From positions 1 to 64,000 of the forward strand of contig CAKOWE010000003.1 in the NCBI GenBank assembly GCA_934122235.1: DNA of 64,000 nucleotides. Reading direction: 5' to 3'. Under the pieces are notes generated by a model. That model did no database searches, was not told the DNA's origin, and saw nothing but the letters and a program-made list of their open reading frames with translations. Shown here piece by piece: positions 34,917 to 44,337 of the stretch (the first letter of the stretch is position 1; each line of letters starts with the position of its first letter). Position numbers and translations under genes: made by a program. This stretch comes from an uncultured Clostridia bacterium. GTDB lineage: Bacteria; Bacillota; Clostridia; TANB77; CAG-508.

Positions 34917-35357
34917 ATGGATGTTTTAGGAGAAATATTTACAAATAAGTATATATATATACCTATTTTGTTATGGTTTTTTATACAGCTATTTAAAGTA
35001 TTATGGGATCTAATAAAAGAGCATAAGTTTGACTTTAAAAGAATATTAGGAGCAGGAGGAATGCCAAGTTCACATTCAGCGGTAGTGTGTTGCTTAGCGG
35101 TATTAATAGGAAAGGCTTATGGCTTTTCAAGTCCTATTTTTGCTTTGGCAATGATTTTCGGAGTTGTTGTAATGTATGATGCCTGTGGAGTAAGACGTGC
35201 AGCTGGAAAACAAGCAACAATATTAAATAGGATAATATCAACTCCTGGATTAACGGGAGTGCAAGTGCAAGAAAGACTAGTAGAGGTGTTAGGACATACG
35301 CCGGTGCAGGTGTTTGTTGGAGCAATAATTGGGCTTGTAACAGGAGCATTATTATAA
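34917..35357 (+). CDS. YuiD-like divergent PAP2-family membrane protein
   Basis: 146 residues, three or four helices. The GAGGMPSSHSAVVCCLA motif and the YDACGVRRAAGKQA motif belong to the DUF212/divergent PAP2 family. A phosphatase role on lipid phosphates is possible but unproven. 16 bases after xseB. Confidence 0.85.
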   Translation: MDVLGEIFTNKYIYIPILLWFFIQLFKVLWDLIKEHKFDFKRILGAGGMPSSHSAVVCCLAVLIGKAYGFSSPIFALAMIFGVVVMYDACGVRRAAGKQATILNRIISTPGLTGVQVQERLVEVLGHTPVQVFVGAIIGLVTGALL

Positions 35358-35384
35358 TAATTAAATATAAAAGGAGATGTGAAT

Positions 35385-37046
35385 ATGGAAGATATAGAAA
35401 TAGCAAGAAGCGTAAAGTTAAAAAACATAACGGAAATAGTAAAAAAAATGGGTATAAACGAAGAATATATTGAGCAATATGGAAAATATAAAGCTAAAAT
35501 ATCTAGTAATATATTAAAAGAATTAGATAATAAAGAAGACGGAAAACTAATACTAGTAACATCTATAAATCCAACACCATTAGGAGAAGGTAAAACTACA
35601 ATATCAATAGGATTAGCTGATGGCTTAGCAAAAATGGGTAAAAAGTCAATAATTGCTTTAAGAGAACCATCTTTAGGTCCTGTATTTGGAATAAAAGGTG
35701 GAGCGACTGGGGGAGGCTATGCACAAATTGCACCTATGGAAGAGATAAATTTACATTTTACAGGAGATATACACGCAATAACATCTGCAAATAATTTATT
35801 AGCTGCTTTAATTGATAATCATATTTTCTTTGGAAATGAATTAGGATTTAAAAAGATTATATGGAAAAGATGTGTTGATTTAAATGATAGAGCTTTAAGA
35901 AAGGTAGAAATAGGCTTATCTGGCGAAAAGAATTTGATTCCAAGAGAAGATGGTTTTGATATAACTGTTGCTTCAGAAATAATGGCCATTTTTTGTTTAG
36001 CTACAGATTTAAATGACTTGAGAACAAGACTTGGTAATATAATAATTGGATATAATAATGATAATGAACCAATAAGAGCTAAAGATTTAAAAGCTGAGGG
36101 AGCGATGACAGCTTTACTTAAAGATGCGTTTAATCCGAATGTTGTACAAACATTAGAAGGAACACCAGCTATAGTTCATGGAGGGCCATTTGCTAATATT
36201 GCTCATGGATGCAATAGTGTAATAGCAACAAAGATGGCTATGAAATTATCTGAATATACAATTACAGAAGCTGGTTTTGGAGCTGATTTAGGTGCTGAAA
36301 AGTTTTTGGATATAAAAGCTAGAAATTTACCTAAAAAACCAGATGCAGTAGTTTGTGTTGCTACAATAAAAGCGTTAAAATATCATGGTGGAATGGAAAT
36401 TGCTGAAATATCAAACGAGGGCTTAGAGTATCTAGAAAGAGGAGTACATAATTTATTAAAACATATAGATAATATAAAAAATAAGTTTGGATTAAATGTG
36501 ATAGTTGCAATAAATAAATTTAACCAGGATACAGATAGAGAGATAGAATTTTTACAAAATAAATTAAAGGAGCAAGGTGTAAACTTGAGTTTAGTAGAAG
36601 CATGGGGAAAAGGTGGAGTTGGTGCAAAAGATTTAGCTCAAAAAGTTATAGATTTATGCAATGTTCCTAATAAATTTAGTTATATATATAATTTAGAGGA
36701 TAGTATACAAGAAAAAATAGAAAAAATAACAACTAAACTTTATGGTGCGGAAGGCGTAGAATATACAGATGAAAGTTTAGAGCAAATAAAACAAATAGAA
36801 GAGTTAGGATATAGCAAGTTACCAGTATGTATTGCAAAAACTCAATATTCTTTTTCAGATGATGCTAAAAATTTAGAATGTAAAGAACCATTTAAAATAC
36901 ATGTAAAAAATGTTATTTTGAAATCAGGTGCAGGATTTATTGTTGTATTAACAGGAAATATATTTACAATGCCAGGATTACCAAAAGTTCCAGCGTCAGA
37001 AAAAATAGATGTAGATGAAAATGGAAATATAGTTGGTATATTTTAA
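35385..37046 (+). CDS. fhs: Formate-tetrahydrofolate ligase
   Basis: 553 residues. P-loop T-P-L-G-E-G-K-T-T (about 65-73), LREPSLGPVFGIKGGATGGGYAQ and TFTMPGLP-like IFTMPGLPKVP. It makes 10-formyl-THF from formate, ATP and THF, feeding Fmt, purine synthesis and one-carbon acetogen-type metabolism. Start 35385 has AAGGAG; GTG at 35379 is too close to it. The upstream neighbour is 27 bases away, so the xse-yuiD-fhs genes are probably one operon. Confidence 0.97.
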   Translation: MEDIEIARSVKLKNITEIVKKMGINEEYIEQYGKYKAKISSNILKELDNKEDGKLILVTSINPTPLGEGKTTISIGLADGLAKMGKKSIIALREPSLGPVFGIKGGATGGGYAQIAPMEEINLHFTGDIHAITSANNLLAALIDNHIFFGNELGFKKIIWKRCVDLNDRALRKVEIGLSGEKNLIPREDGFDITVASEIMAIFCLATDLNDLRTRLGNIIIGYNNDNEPIRAKDLKAEGAMTALLKDAFNPNVVQTLEGTPAIVHGGPFANIAHGCNSVIATKMAMKLSEYTITEAGFGADLGAEKFLDIKARNLPKKPDAVVCVATIKALKYHGGMEIAEISNEGLEYLERGVHNLLKHIDNIKNKFGLNVIVAINKFNQDTDREIEFLQNKLKEQGVNLSLVEAWGKGGVGAKDLAQKVIDLCNVPNKFSYIYNLEDSIQEKIEKITTKLYGAEGVEYTDESLEQIKQIEELGYSKLPVCIAKTQYSFSDDAKNLECKEPFKIHVKNVILKSGAGFIVVLTGNIFTMPGLPKVPASEKIDVDENGNIVGIF

Positions 37047-37057
37047 GAAAACAACTA

Positions 37058-37086
37058 TTGCGTTTTTTAGGTATATATGATATTAT
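37058..37086 (+). promoter_or_regulatory. Promoter of the valS T-box leader
   Basis: TTGCGT (37058-37063), 17-base spacer ending TGA, TATTAT (37081-37086). Confidence 0.62.
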
Positions 37087-37104
37087 TATAAACAATAATT
37101 AAAA

Positions 37105-37348
37105 TGCTAAGAAAAAGAGGAGTATGTTTGTTACTGCTTAACAGAGAATGAAAGTCATAGGTTGAGAGCTTTCTAAGTATTAGAACAATCAGAAGGTAGC
37201 TTTGGAGTTGATATAGTGAAAAAATAAAGTAAGTATATCCGTTTTAGCAACGTTAAATGCTTTTTTAAGATATTATAATATAATTATAATAATTAAGGTG
37301 GTACCGTGGATTAAACTCTGCCCTTATATATGGGGCAGAGTTTTTTTA
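37105..37348 (+). promoter_or_regulatory. T-box riboswitch upstream of valS
   Basis: T-box core AAGGTGGTACCGTGGA (37295-37310), Stem I with taacagagaatga, and terminator arms aaactctgccc (37313-37323) / ggggcagagttt followed by T's. A GTA triplet at 37196-37198 is a plausible valine specifier on the 3' side of Stem I; this placement is an inference. Confidence 0.92.
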
Positions 37349-37397
37349 TTATAAAATATTCACTGTATTGCAATATAAAAAATGAGGAGGATGCTAT

Positions 37398-40040
37398 ATG
37401 TGTGAAAATTGTAATCACAAATTAAATGACAAATTTAATCCCAAAGACTTTGAAGACAAGATTTATGAAAAGTGGATGAGCAAAAAGTATTTTAGACCAA
37501 ATGGAGATAAAACGAAAAAATCATATTCTATTGTTATGCCACCACCAAATATAACTGGAAAATTACATATGGGGCATGCATTAGATAATACATTACAAGA
37601 TATATTAATTAGATATAAAAGAATGTGTGGTTATAACACGTTGTGGGTTCCTGGTACAGATCATGCTGCAATTGCAACAGAAGCAAAAATAGTAGAAAAA
37701 TTAAAAAAAGATGGAATTACTAAAGAAGATTTAGGAAGAGAAGGATTTCTAGAAAAAGCTTGGGAATGGAAAAAAGAATATGGTAATACAATTACAGAAC
37801 AATTAAAAAAATTAGGGGCATCTTGTGATTGGGAACATGAAAGATTTACAATGGATGAAGGCTTATCTAACGCAGTAAAACATGTATTTATTAAACTATA
37901 TGAAAAAGGTTTAATATATAAAGGAAAAAGAATGATAAACTGGTGTCCAAATTGCAATACTTCTATTTCTGATGCAGAAGTTGAATACGAAGAGGAACCA
38001 ACAAAATTATGGCATATAAGATATAAAATAACAGGTACAGATAAATATATAACAGTTGCAACAACAAGACCGGAAACAATGCTAGGAGATACAGCGGTTG
38101 CTGTTAATCCAGATGATGAAAGATATAAAGATATTATAGGAAAAACTTGTATCTTACCAATAATGAATAAGGAAATTCCGATTATTGCTGATGAATTTGT
38201 TGAGAAAGAATTTGGAACAGGCTGTGTAAAGATTACTCCGGCACATGATCCTAATGATTATCAAGCAGGATTGAGACATAATTTGGAAGTAATAGAGGTA
38301 TTTGATGAAAATTGGAAGATGACAGATTTAGTCCCAGAATATAAGGGATTAGATATGTATGAAGCAAGAAAATTAATTGTGCAAAAACTAGAAGAAATAG
38401 GTGCATTAGTAAAAATAGAAGATTATAATCACAATGTTGGAAAATGTTATAGATGTCATAATACAGTAGAACCAAAAATATCAGAGCAATGGTTTGTAAA
38501 AATGAAACCATTAGCAGAACCAGCAATTGAAGCTGTTAGAAGCGGAAAAATAAAATTTGTGCCTGAAAGATTTGATAAAATTTATTATAATTGGATGGAA
38601 AATATTCAAGATTGGTGTATATCTCGTCAATTATGGTGGGGACATAGAATACCAGCATATTATTGCAAAGATTGTGGAGAGATAATTGTTTCGGCAGAAA
38701 AACCAAATAGTTGCACAAAGTGTGGTGGAAATAATATTAAACAAGACGAAGATACATTGGATACTTGGTTTAGTTCAGCATTATGGCCTTTTTCTACTTT
38801 AGGATGGCCTGAAGAAACAGAAGATTTAAAAACATTTTATCCAACAAATGTACTTGTAACAGGATATGATATAATTTTCTTCTGGGTAGCTAGAATGATT
38901 TTTTCAGGATTAGAGCATATGGGAGATATTCCTTTTGATACAGTGTTTATACATGGAATTGTAAGAGACAGCCAAGGAAGAAAGATGTCTAAGAGCTTAG
39001 GAAATGGAATTGATCCATTGGAAATTATAGATAAATATGGAACAGATGCATTAAGATTTTCTTTAATATTAGGAACATCACCAGGAAATGATATAAGATA
39101 TATGCCAGAAAAATTAGAGTCAGCAGGAAATTTTGCAAATAAAGTATGGAATGCTGCTAAATTTGTTTTAATGAATTTAGAAGATTACGATAAAAATAAT
39201 ATAGAAGAGAATTTTACATATGAGGATAAATGGATTTTATCTAAATTAAATACAGTTTGCAAAGAAGTTAAAACTAATATAGATAATTATGATTTAGGAA
39301 TAGCATTAGAAAAAATATATAATTTTATATGGGACGAATTTTGTGATTGGTATATAGAAATAGTAAAACCACGTTTATACGATAAAGAAAACCCAACTAG
39401 AAAAACAGCTCAATATGTATTAAACAAAGTTTTGGAAAATTCTTTAAAATTATTACATCCGTTTATGCCATTTGTAACAGAAGAAATTTATACTAAATTA
39501 TATAATGATGATGAAAGCATAATGATTGCTCAATATCCAGAATATGAAGAAAAATACAACTATATAAGAGAAGAAGAGAATATAGAGCAATTAAAAGAAG
39601 TAATAACAGGAATAAGAAATGTTCGTACAAAAATGAATGTACATCCATCTAAAAAATCTACATTAATATTTATAACAACAGAATATAAAGATTTAATAGA
39701 AAAATCAGAAGCGTTTATAAAAAAACTAGGATTTGCAGATAATATAAAAATTATTCCAGAAAAAATAGATATTCCACAAAATGCGGTAAATGTTGTAACA
39801 TCAAGAATGGAAGTGTTTATACCATTTGAGGATTTAGTTGATATAAAAGAAGAAATAGAAAGATTAGAAAAAGAAAAATCAAAAATATTGCTTGAGAAAG
39901 AAAAAACAGATAAAATGTTATCAAATCCAGGATTTATTGCAAAAGCACCAGCAGCAAAAGTTGAAGAAGAAAAACAAAAATTAGCAAAATTTAATGATAT
40001 GATTGCATCAATAGATGAAAGAATATCAAATTTGAAATAG
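37398..40040 (+). CDS. valS: Valyl-tRNA synthetase
   Basis: 880 residues. Class I: HIGH as HMGHA (about 50), KMSKS as KMSKSLGNG (about 520), an editing CP1 domain (TTRPETMLGDTAVAVNP), zinc-type cysteines (CPNC, CKDC/CTKC) and the C-terminal coiled coil ValRS tRNA-binding arm. T-box regulated. Site GAGGAGG. Convergent with asd. Confidence 0.98.
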   Translation: MCENCNHKLNDKFNPKDFEDKIYEKWMSKKYFRPNGDKTKKSYSIVMPPPNITGKLHMGHALDNTLQDILIRYKRMCGYNTLWVPGTDHAAIATEAKIVEKLKKDGITKEDLGREGFLEKAWEWKKEYGNTITEQLKKLGASCDWEHERFTMDEGLSNAVKHVFIKLYEKGLIYKGKRMINWCPNCNTSISDAEVEYEEEPTKLWHIRYKITGTDKYITVATTRPETMLGDTAVAVNPDDERYKDIIGKTCILPIMNKEIPIIADEFVEKEFGTGCVKITPAHDPNDYQAGLRHNLEVIEVFDENWKMTDLVPEYKGLDMYEARKLIVQKLEEIGALVKIEDYNHNVGKCYRCHNTVEPKISEQWFVKMKPLAEPAIEAVRSGKIKFVPERFDKIYYNWMENIQDWCISRQLWWGHRIPAYYCKDCGEIIVSAEKPNSCTKCGGNNIKQDEDTLDTWFSSALWPFSTLGWPEETEDLKTFYPTNVLVTGYDIIFFWVARMIFSGLEHMGDIPFDTVFIHGIVRDSQGRKMSKSLGNGIDPLEIIDKYGTDALRFSLILGTSPGNDIRYMPEKLESAGNFANKVWNAAKFVLMNLEDYDKNNIEENFTYEDKWILSKLNTVCKEVKTNIDNYDLGIALEKIYNFIWDEFCDWYIEIVKPRLYDKENPTRKTAQYVLNKVLENSLKLLHPFMPFVTEEIYTKLYNDDESIMIAQYPEYEEKYNYIREEENIEQLKEVITGIRNVRTKMNVHPSKKSTLIFITTEYKDLIEKSEAFIKKLGFADNIKIIPEKIDIPQNAVNVVTSRMEVFIPFEDLVDIKEEIERLEKEKSKILLEKEKTDKMLSNPGFIAKAPAAKVEEEKQKLAKFNDMIASIDERISNLK

Positions 40041-40045
40041 ACCAA

Positions 40046-40079
40046 AATTCAAGGAACGAATTATTCGTTCCTTGAATTA
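40046..40079. terminator. Bidirectional terminator between valS and asd, overlapping asd coding bases
   Basis: Perfect 15-bp stem aattcaaggaacgaa/ttcgttccttgaatt. The last codons of asd (S-R-N-E-stop) lie within it. Confidence 0.82.
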
Positions 40080-41065
40080 TTTATAAGATATTCCATTATT
40101 TGAATTGCGTTTGTGGCTGCTCCTTTTCTAATATTATCTGCAACAACCCATAAGTTAATGCCGGAAGCAACACTAAAATCTCTACGGATTCTACCCACAA
40201 AAACTTCATCTTTTCCAGTGGCATTAATTGCTAAAGGATAAGAGTTATTTGTAATATCATCTTCTACAATTATTCCTGGGCTATTTATCAAGGTTTTTTT
40301 TAATTCGTAAAGGTTAAATTCTTTTTCAAATTCTACGTTTATTGATTCACTATGAGAGTTGATAACAGGGACTCTTACGGCTGTTGCTGTTATTTTTAAA
40401 TCTGGATTTTTTAGTATTTTTCGTGTTTCGTTAATCATTTTTTCTTCCTCTTTTGTATAAGAATTATCTAAAAATATATCAATATGTGGCAAGCAATTAT
40501 TGTATATAGGATGTGGAAATTTTTGAGGTGTTAAACCTTTATAACCGTTTTCTAAATCATCAATTCCTTTTTTTCCTGCACCTGAAACTGCTTGATATGT
40601 AGAGTAAACTATTCTTTTTATTTTATATTTTTCATCTAAAGGTTTTAATGCAACAACAGCTTGAATAGTAGAACAATTTGGGTTTGCAATAATTCCATGA
40701 TTATTTAATATTTCTTCTGGATTAACTTCTGGAACTACTAATGGAACATCTTCGTTCATTCTAAAAGTACTGCTATTATCAATAACAATGCAATTTTTAG
40801 AAACTGCTATGGGAGCAAATTTTTGAGATATTGCACCTCCTGCCGAGAAAATTGCAAAATCGAATCCGGAGTCAAATGAATTTTCTGTTAATTCTTCAAT
40901 TTGATAGGTAGTTCCTTTAAATTCTAGATTTTTTCCAGCAGATTTCTTAGAGGCAAAAAAAGAATATTTAGATATAGGTAAATTTTTTTCTTCTAATATT
41001 TTTATGGCAGTTCTTCCAACAACACCAGTTGCACCAACAATAGCTATTTTATAATTTTTATTCAT
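40061..41065 (-). CDS. asd: Aspartate-semialdehyde dehydrogenase
   Basis: 334 residues. NADP-binding IAIVGATGVVG at the N terminus, active-site cysteine in NPNCSTIQ, and the H-S-E-S catalytic histidine. Second step from aspartate to lysine/diaminopimelate, threonine and methionine. Start at 41065 (AAGGAGGT upstream) rather than the long upstream frame. No other pathway gene is adjacent. Confidence 0.95.
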   Translation of the reverse strand: MNKNYKIAIVGATGVVGRTAIKILEEKNLPISKYSFFASKKSAGKNLEFKGTTYQIEELTENSFDSGFDFAIFSAGGAISQKFAPIAVSKNCIVIDNSSTFRMNEDVPLVVPEVNPEEILNNHGIIANPNCSTIQAVVALKPLDEKYKIKRIVYSTYQAVSGAGKKGIDDLENGYKGLTPQKFPHPIYNNCLPHIDIFLDNSYTKEEEKMINETRKILKNPDLKITATAVRVPVINSHSESINVEFEKEFNLYELKKTLINSPGIIVEDDITNNSYPLAINATGKDEVFVGRIRRDFSVASGINLWVVADNIRKGAATNAIQIMEYLINNSRNE

Positions 41066-41133
41066 AGTAACCTCCTTAATATTAAAGTTTGTATGATTTA
41101 GTCTTGTTTTAAATAAAAATTTATAAATCTTCA

Positions 41134-41162
41134 TTGTATTATAAAAATACTTATGATAGAAT
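41134..41162 (+). promoter_or_regulatory. Candidate promoter of the 41199 gene
   Basis: TTGTAT (41134-41139), 17-base spacer ending in TGA, TAGAAT (41157-41162). Confidence 0.45.
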
Positions 41163-41198
41163 TTGGATAGTAAAATTTATTAATAGGAGTAAAAAAAT

Positions 41199-42395
41199 AT
41201 GACTGAAAAAGTTTGGAATTTTATAGAGAAAAAAAAGTTTATTATATTTTTTATAATAATAACTGTAATTGCTATGTATGCAAGAACTTTAATGTTAGAT
41301 TTTGTTTCAGGAGATTTTGGAGCATGCATAGAGCCATGGTTTTATAAACTAAAAGCAAATGGAGGATTAAGTGCTCTAAAATTAGATATTGGTAATTATA
41401 ATTTACCATATTTAACAATTTTAGCTTTACTTACATATTTGCCAATAGCACCAATAGTATCTGTTAAAATGGTATCTATAGTATTTGATTTTGTATCTGC
41501 CTTGGCAGCAATGAAAATAGTTTATATAGTATTAAAAGATAATAAAAACAAAGATTTTTTTGCATTGATTATATATGGAGTAATACTATTTTTACCAACA
41601 GTATTGTTAAATTCGGCATGTTGGGGACAAGCAGATTCAATTTATGCAGCATTTATAATGTTATCAATTGTGGCTTTACTAGAAGAAAAATATATAAAAT
41701 CATTTATATTATTAGGAGTATCTTTTGCTTTTAAACTACAATTTATGTTTATAGTGCCATTATACATTTTAATATATATTTCTAAAAGAAAGTTTCCAAT
41801 ATACTATTTCTTTATTGTTCCATTAGTAAACTTTATAATGTGTTTGCCAGCTATAATGTTTGGAAAACCAATTTCAGCGTGTATAGATATATATTTGAAT
41901 CAGACAACAGAATATGATGCATATTTAAGTATGAATTTTCCTGGAATATATAATTTGTTATTTCCAACAAATGGTACATATGTAATTGCACCAAATGAGT
42001 ATATGGGTAAGGTTGGTGTGTTAGCTACAATATTTGTTTTTGTTATAATTGCATTTATTGTACTATATAAAAAGATTGAATTTAATAAACAACAGATAAT
42101 TGAATTTGGATTATGGTCTGTGATGATAGCGACATTTTTATTACCTCATATGCATGATAGATATTTGTTTGTTGGAGATATGTTAAGTATATTATATGTA
42201 ATATACAACAGAGATAAGATATATGTACCAATAGGAATATCGTTAGTTTCTATGTACGGATATACTGGATTTCTATTTGGAGTAAATCCAGTGCCAATAC
42301 AATATATAAGTTTTATATATCTGATATTATTAGTTATTGTAACGAAAGACATTTATAATAAATATTTTAGAATGAATATTGATGAACAGTGTTAG
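41199..42395 (+). CDS. GT-C-type membrane glycosyltransferase-like protein
   Basis: 398 residues with about 10 hydrophobic helices. An acidic motif in the first external loop (DFVSGDFGACIEPWF) and SACWGQADSIYAAF are typical of DUF2029/mannosyltransferase-like GT-C enzymes that use polyprenyl-phosphate sugars. It may decorate envelope polymers; the substrate is unknown. Site TAGGAG. Confidence 0.72.
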   Translation: MTEKVWNFIEKKKFIIFFIIITVIAMYARTLMLDFVSGDFGACIEPWFYKLKANGGLSALKLDIGNYNLPYLTILALLTYLPIAPIVSVKMVSIVFDFVSALAAMKIVYIVLKDNKNKDFFALIIYGVILFLPTVLLNSACWGQADSIYAAFIMLSIVALLEEKYIKSFILLGVSFAFKLQFMFIVPLYILIYISKRKFPIYYFFIVPLVNFIMCLPAIMFGKPISACIDIYLNQTTEYDAYLSMNFPGIYNLLFPTNGTYVIAPNEYMGKVGVLATIFVFVIIAFIVLYKKIEFNKQQIIEFGLWSVMIATFLLPHMHDRYLFVGDMLSILYVIYNRDKIYVPIGISLVSMYGYTGFLFGVNPVPIQYISFIYLILLVIVTKDIYNKYFRMNIDEQC

Positions 42396-42469
42396 GTAAA
42401 AGTTATAGGCTGTAAATTAAATATTGAAAAAAATATATTAATATGATATAAGATACGCAGGTGAGTTTT

Positions 42470-43492
42470 TTGAAGAAAAACATAAAAGATTATAATTTAG
42501 ATGAATTAAAAGAAAAATTTATAAAATTAGGAGAAAAACCATATAGAGCAGAACAAGTTTTTAAATGGATACATCAAGCAAATGTAACTAGTTTTGATGA
42601 AATGACTAATATTTCGTTAGAGTTAAGAGAAAAACTACAAGACGAATTTTCGTTATGTATATATAATGTTATAAGAAAACAAGAGTCAAAGGATGGTACA
42701 AAAAAATATTTATTTGATGTGCTAGATGGAAATGCTATAGAAACTGTATTAATGGAATACAAACATGGAAAGTCTATATGTGTATCAACTCAAATTGGTT
42801 GTAAAATGGGATGCAAATTTTGTGCCTCAACAGGAATTGAGTTTGTTAGAAGTTTAACTCCAGGTGAAATTATAGAACAAGTATTAGCAGTACAAAGAGA
42901 TGAAAACGTTAAAGTATCAAACTTGGTTTTTATGGGAATAGGAGAGCCATTAGATAATTATGATAATGTAATGAAAGCAATTAAAATATTAAATAATCCA
43001 AAAGGTATAAATATGGGGGCAAGACACATAAGCATATCAACAAGTGGACTAGTACCTAAGATATATAAATTAGCTGATGAGAATATACAGTGTACATTAT
43101 CTATATCGTTGCATGCTACTACAGATGAAAAGAGAAGTGCATTAATGCCTGTAAATAATGCATATAACATCGAAGAATTAATGAAAGCATGTAAATATTA
43201 TATAGAAAAAACTAATAAGAGAATATCTTTTGAATACGCATTAGCAAAGGATAATAATGATAATTTAGATGATGCTAAACAGTTAGTAAAGCTGTTAAAA
43301 GGTATGTTGTGTCATGTTAATTTGATTCCTATAAATAAAATAGAGAATGGAAAATTTACCAAAAGTACAAATGAAAATATACTAAAGTTTAGGGATTATT
43401 TGAATGATAATGGAATTGTGGCAACAGTAAGAAGAGAACTTGGTTCTGATATTGATGCTGCATGTGGGCAATTAAGAAGAAAAAATTTATAA
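42470..43492 (+). CDS. rlmN: 23S rRNA (adenine-2503-C2)-methyltransferase / tRNA m2A37 enzyme RlmN
   Basis: 340 residues. Radical-SAM motif C-K-M-G-C-K-F-C, MGIGEPLDNYDNV and the late GSDIDAACGQL with the second catalytic cysteine. Start assigned to TTG 42470 because AGGTGAG lies just upstream; the alternative GTG is at 42461. It begins the rlmN-prpC-pknB-rpe run. Confidence 0.95.
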   Translation: MKKNIKDYNLDELKEKFIKLGEKPYRAEQVFKWIHQANVTSFDEMTNISLELREKLQDEFSLCIYNVIRKQESKDGTKKYLFDVLDGNAIETVLMEYKHGKSICVSTQIGCKMGCKFCASTGIEFVRSLTPGEIIEQVLAVQRDENVKVSNLVFMGIGEPLDNYDNVMKAIKILNNPKGINMGARHISISTSGLVPKIYKLADENIQCTLSISLHATTDEKRSALMPVNNAYNIEELMKACKYYIEKTNKRISFEYALAKDNNDNLDDAKQLVKLLKGMLCHVNLIPINKIENGKFTKSTNENILKFRDYLNDNGIVATVRRELGSDIDAACGQLRRKNL

Positions 43493-43522
43493 AATGTTGC
43501 TTGAAAGGGATGAAAAGAGAAT

Positions 43523-44254
43523 ATGAAGGTTTTAGCAACGAGTGATAAGGGAATGGTTAGGAAAATGAACCAGGACTGTTACTATATTTCAGAGCAAAAT
43601 GAAGAATATGATTTATATGTGTTAGCTGATGGAATGGGTGGATATAATGGTGGCGAAATAGCTAGTAAATTAGCAATAGATTCTGTAAAGGAATATATAA
43701 GAAATAATATAAATAAAATAGAATTAAATAGAGAAACTTTACAAGTGTTAATAAGACATTCTATGGAGTATGCTAATAAAGCAGTTTATGATAAATCAAA
43801 AACAGATATAAATTTAAGTGAAATGGGTACTACATTAGAAGTATGTTTAATATATAGTAATAAGGTGTATATAGGACACATTGGAGATAGTAGAGTATAT
43901 AGAATAAGGAAAAATATTATAAGAAAATTGACAACAGATCATAGCTATGTTGAAAAATTAGTTAAAGATGGTACGATTACAAGAGAAGAAGCATACCATC
44001 ACCCAAAGAAAAATATGTTAATAAAAGCTCTAGGATGTGAAGAAAATATAGAGCCGGATGTTATGGTAAAAGGATTTTTAAAGGAAGATATACTTTTAAT
44101 ATGCTCAGATGGGTTAACTAATTTGTTGAAAGACAAAGAAATTTATGAAATAGTAGCAAACAATTTAGAAAATGCAGATAAATTATTAATACAGCTGGCA
44201 AATAATAGAGGCGGATTTGATAATATAACAGCAGTAATAATAGAAAACATATAA
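43523..44254 (+). CDS. prpC: PP2C-type serine/threonine phosphatase
   Basis: 243 residues. PPM metal-binding motifs: VRKMNQDCYY, YVLADGMGGYNGG, HIGDSRVY, CSDGLTN and DNITAVI. It dephosphorylates targets of PknB, encoded next. AAAGGGATG region upstream. Confidence 0.95.
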   Translation: MKVLATSDKGMVRKMNQDCYYISEQNEEYDLYVLADGMGGYNGGEIASKLAIDSVKEYIRNNINKIELNRETLQVLIRHSMEYANKAVYDKSKTDINLSEMGTTLEVCLIYSNKVYIGHIGDSRVYRIRKNIIRKLTTDHSYVEKLVKDGTITREEAYHHPKKNMLIKALGCEENIEPDVMVKGFLKEDILLICSDGLTNLLKDKEIYEIVANNLENADKLLIQLANNRGGFDNITAVIIENI

Positions 44255-44337
44255 AGTTATAAATTTTAAAATATATTTAATGTATGTACGAGCGTTGTTT
44301 GTTCATATATGTAATAAATTTAAGGAGAGATGTAGAA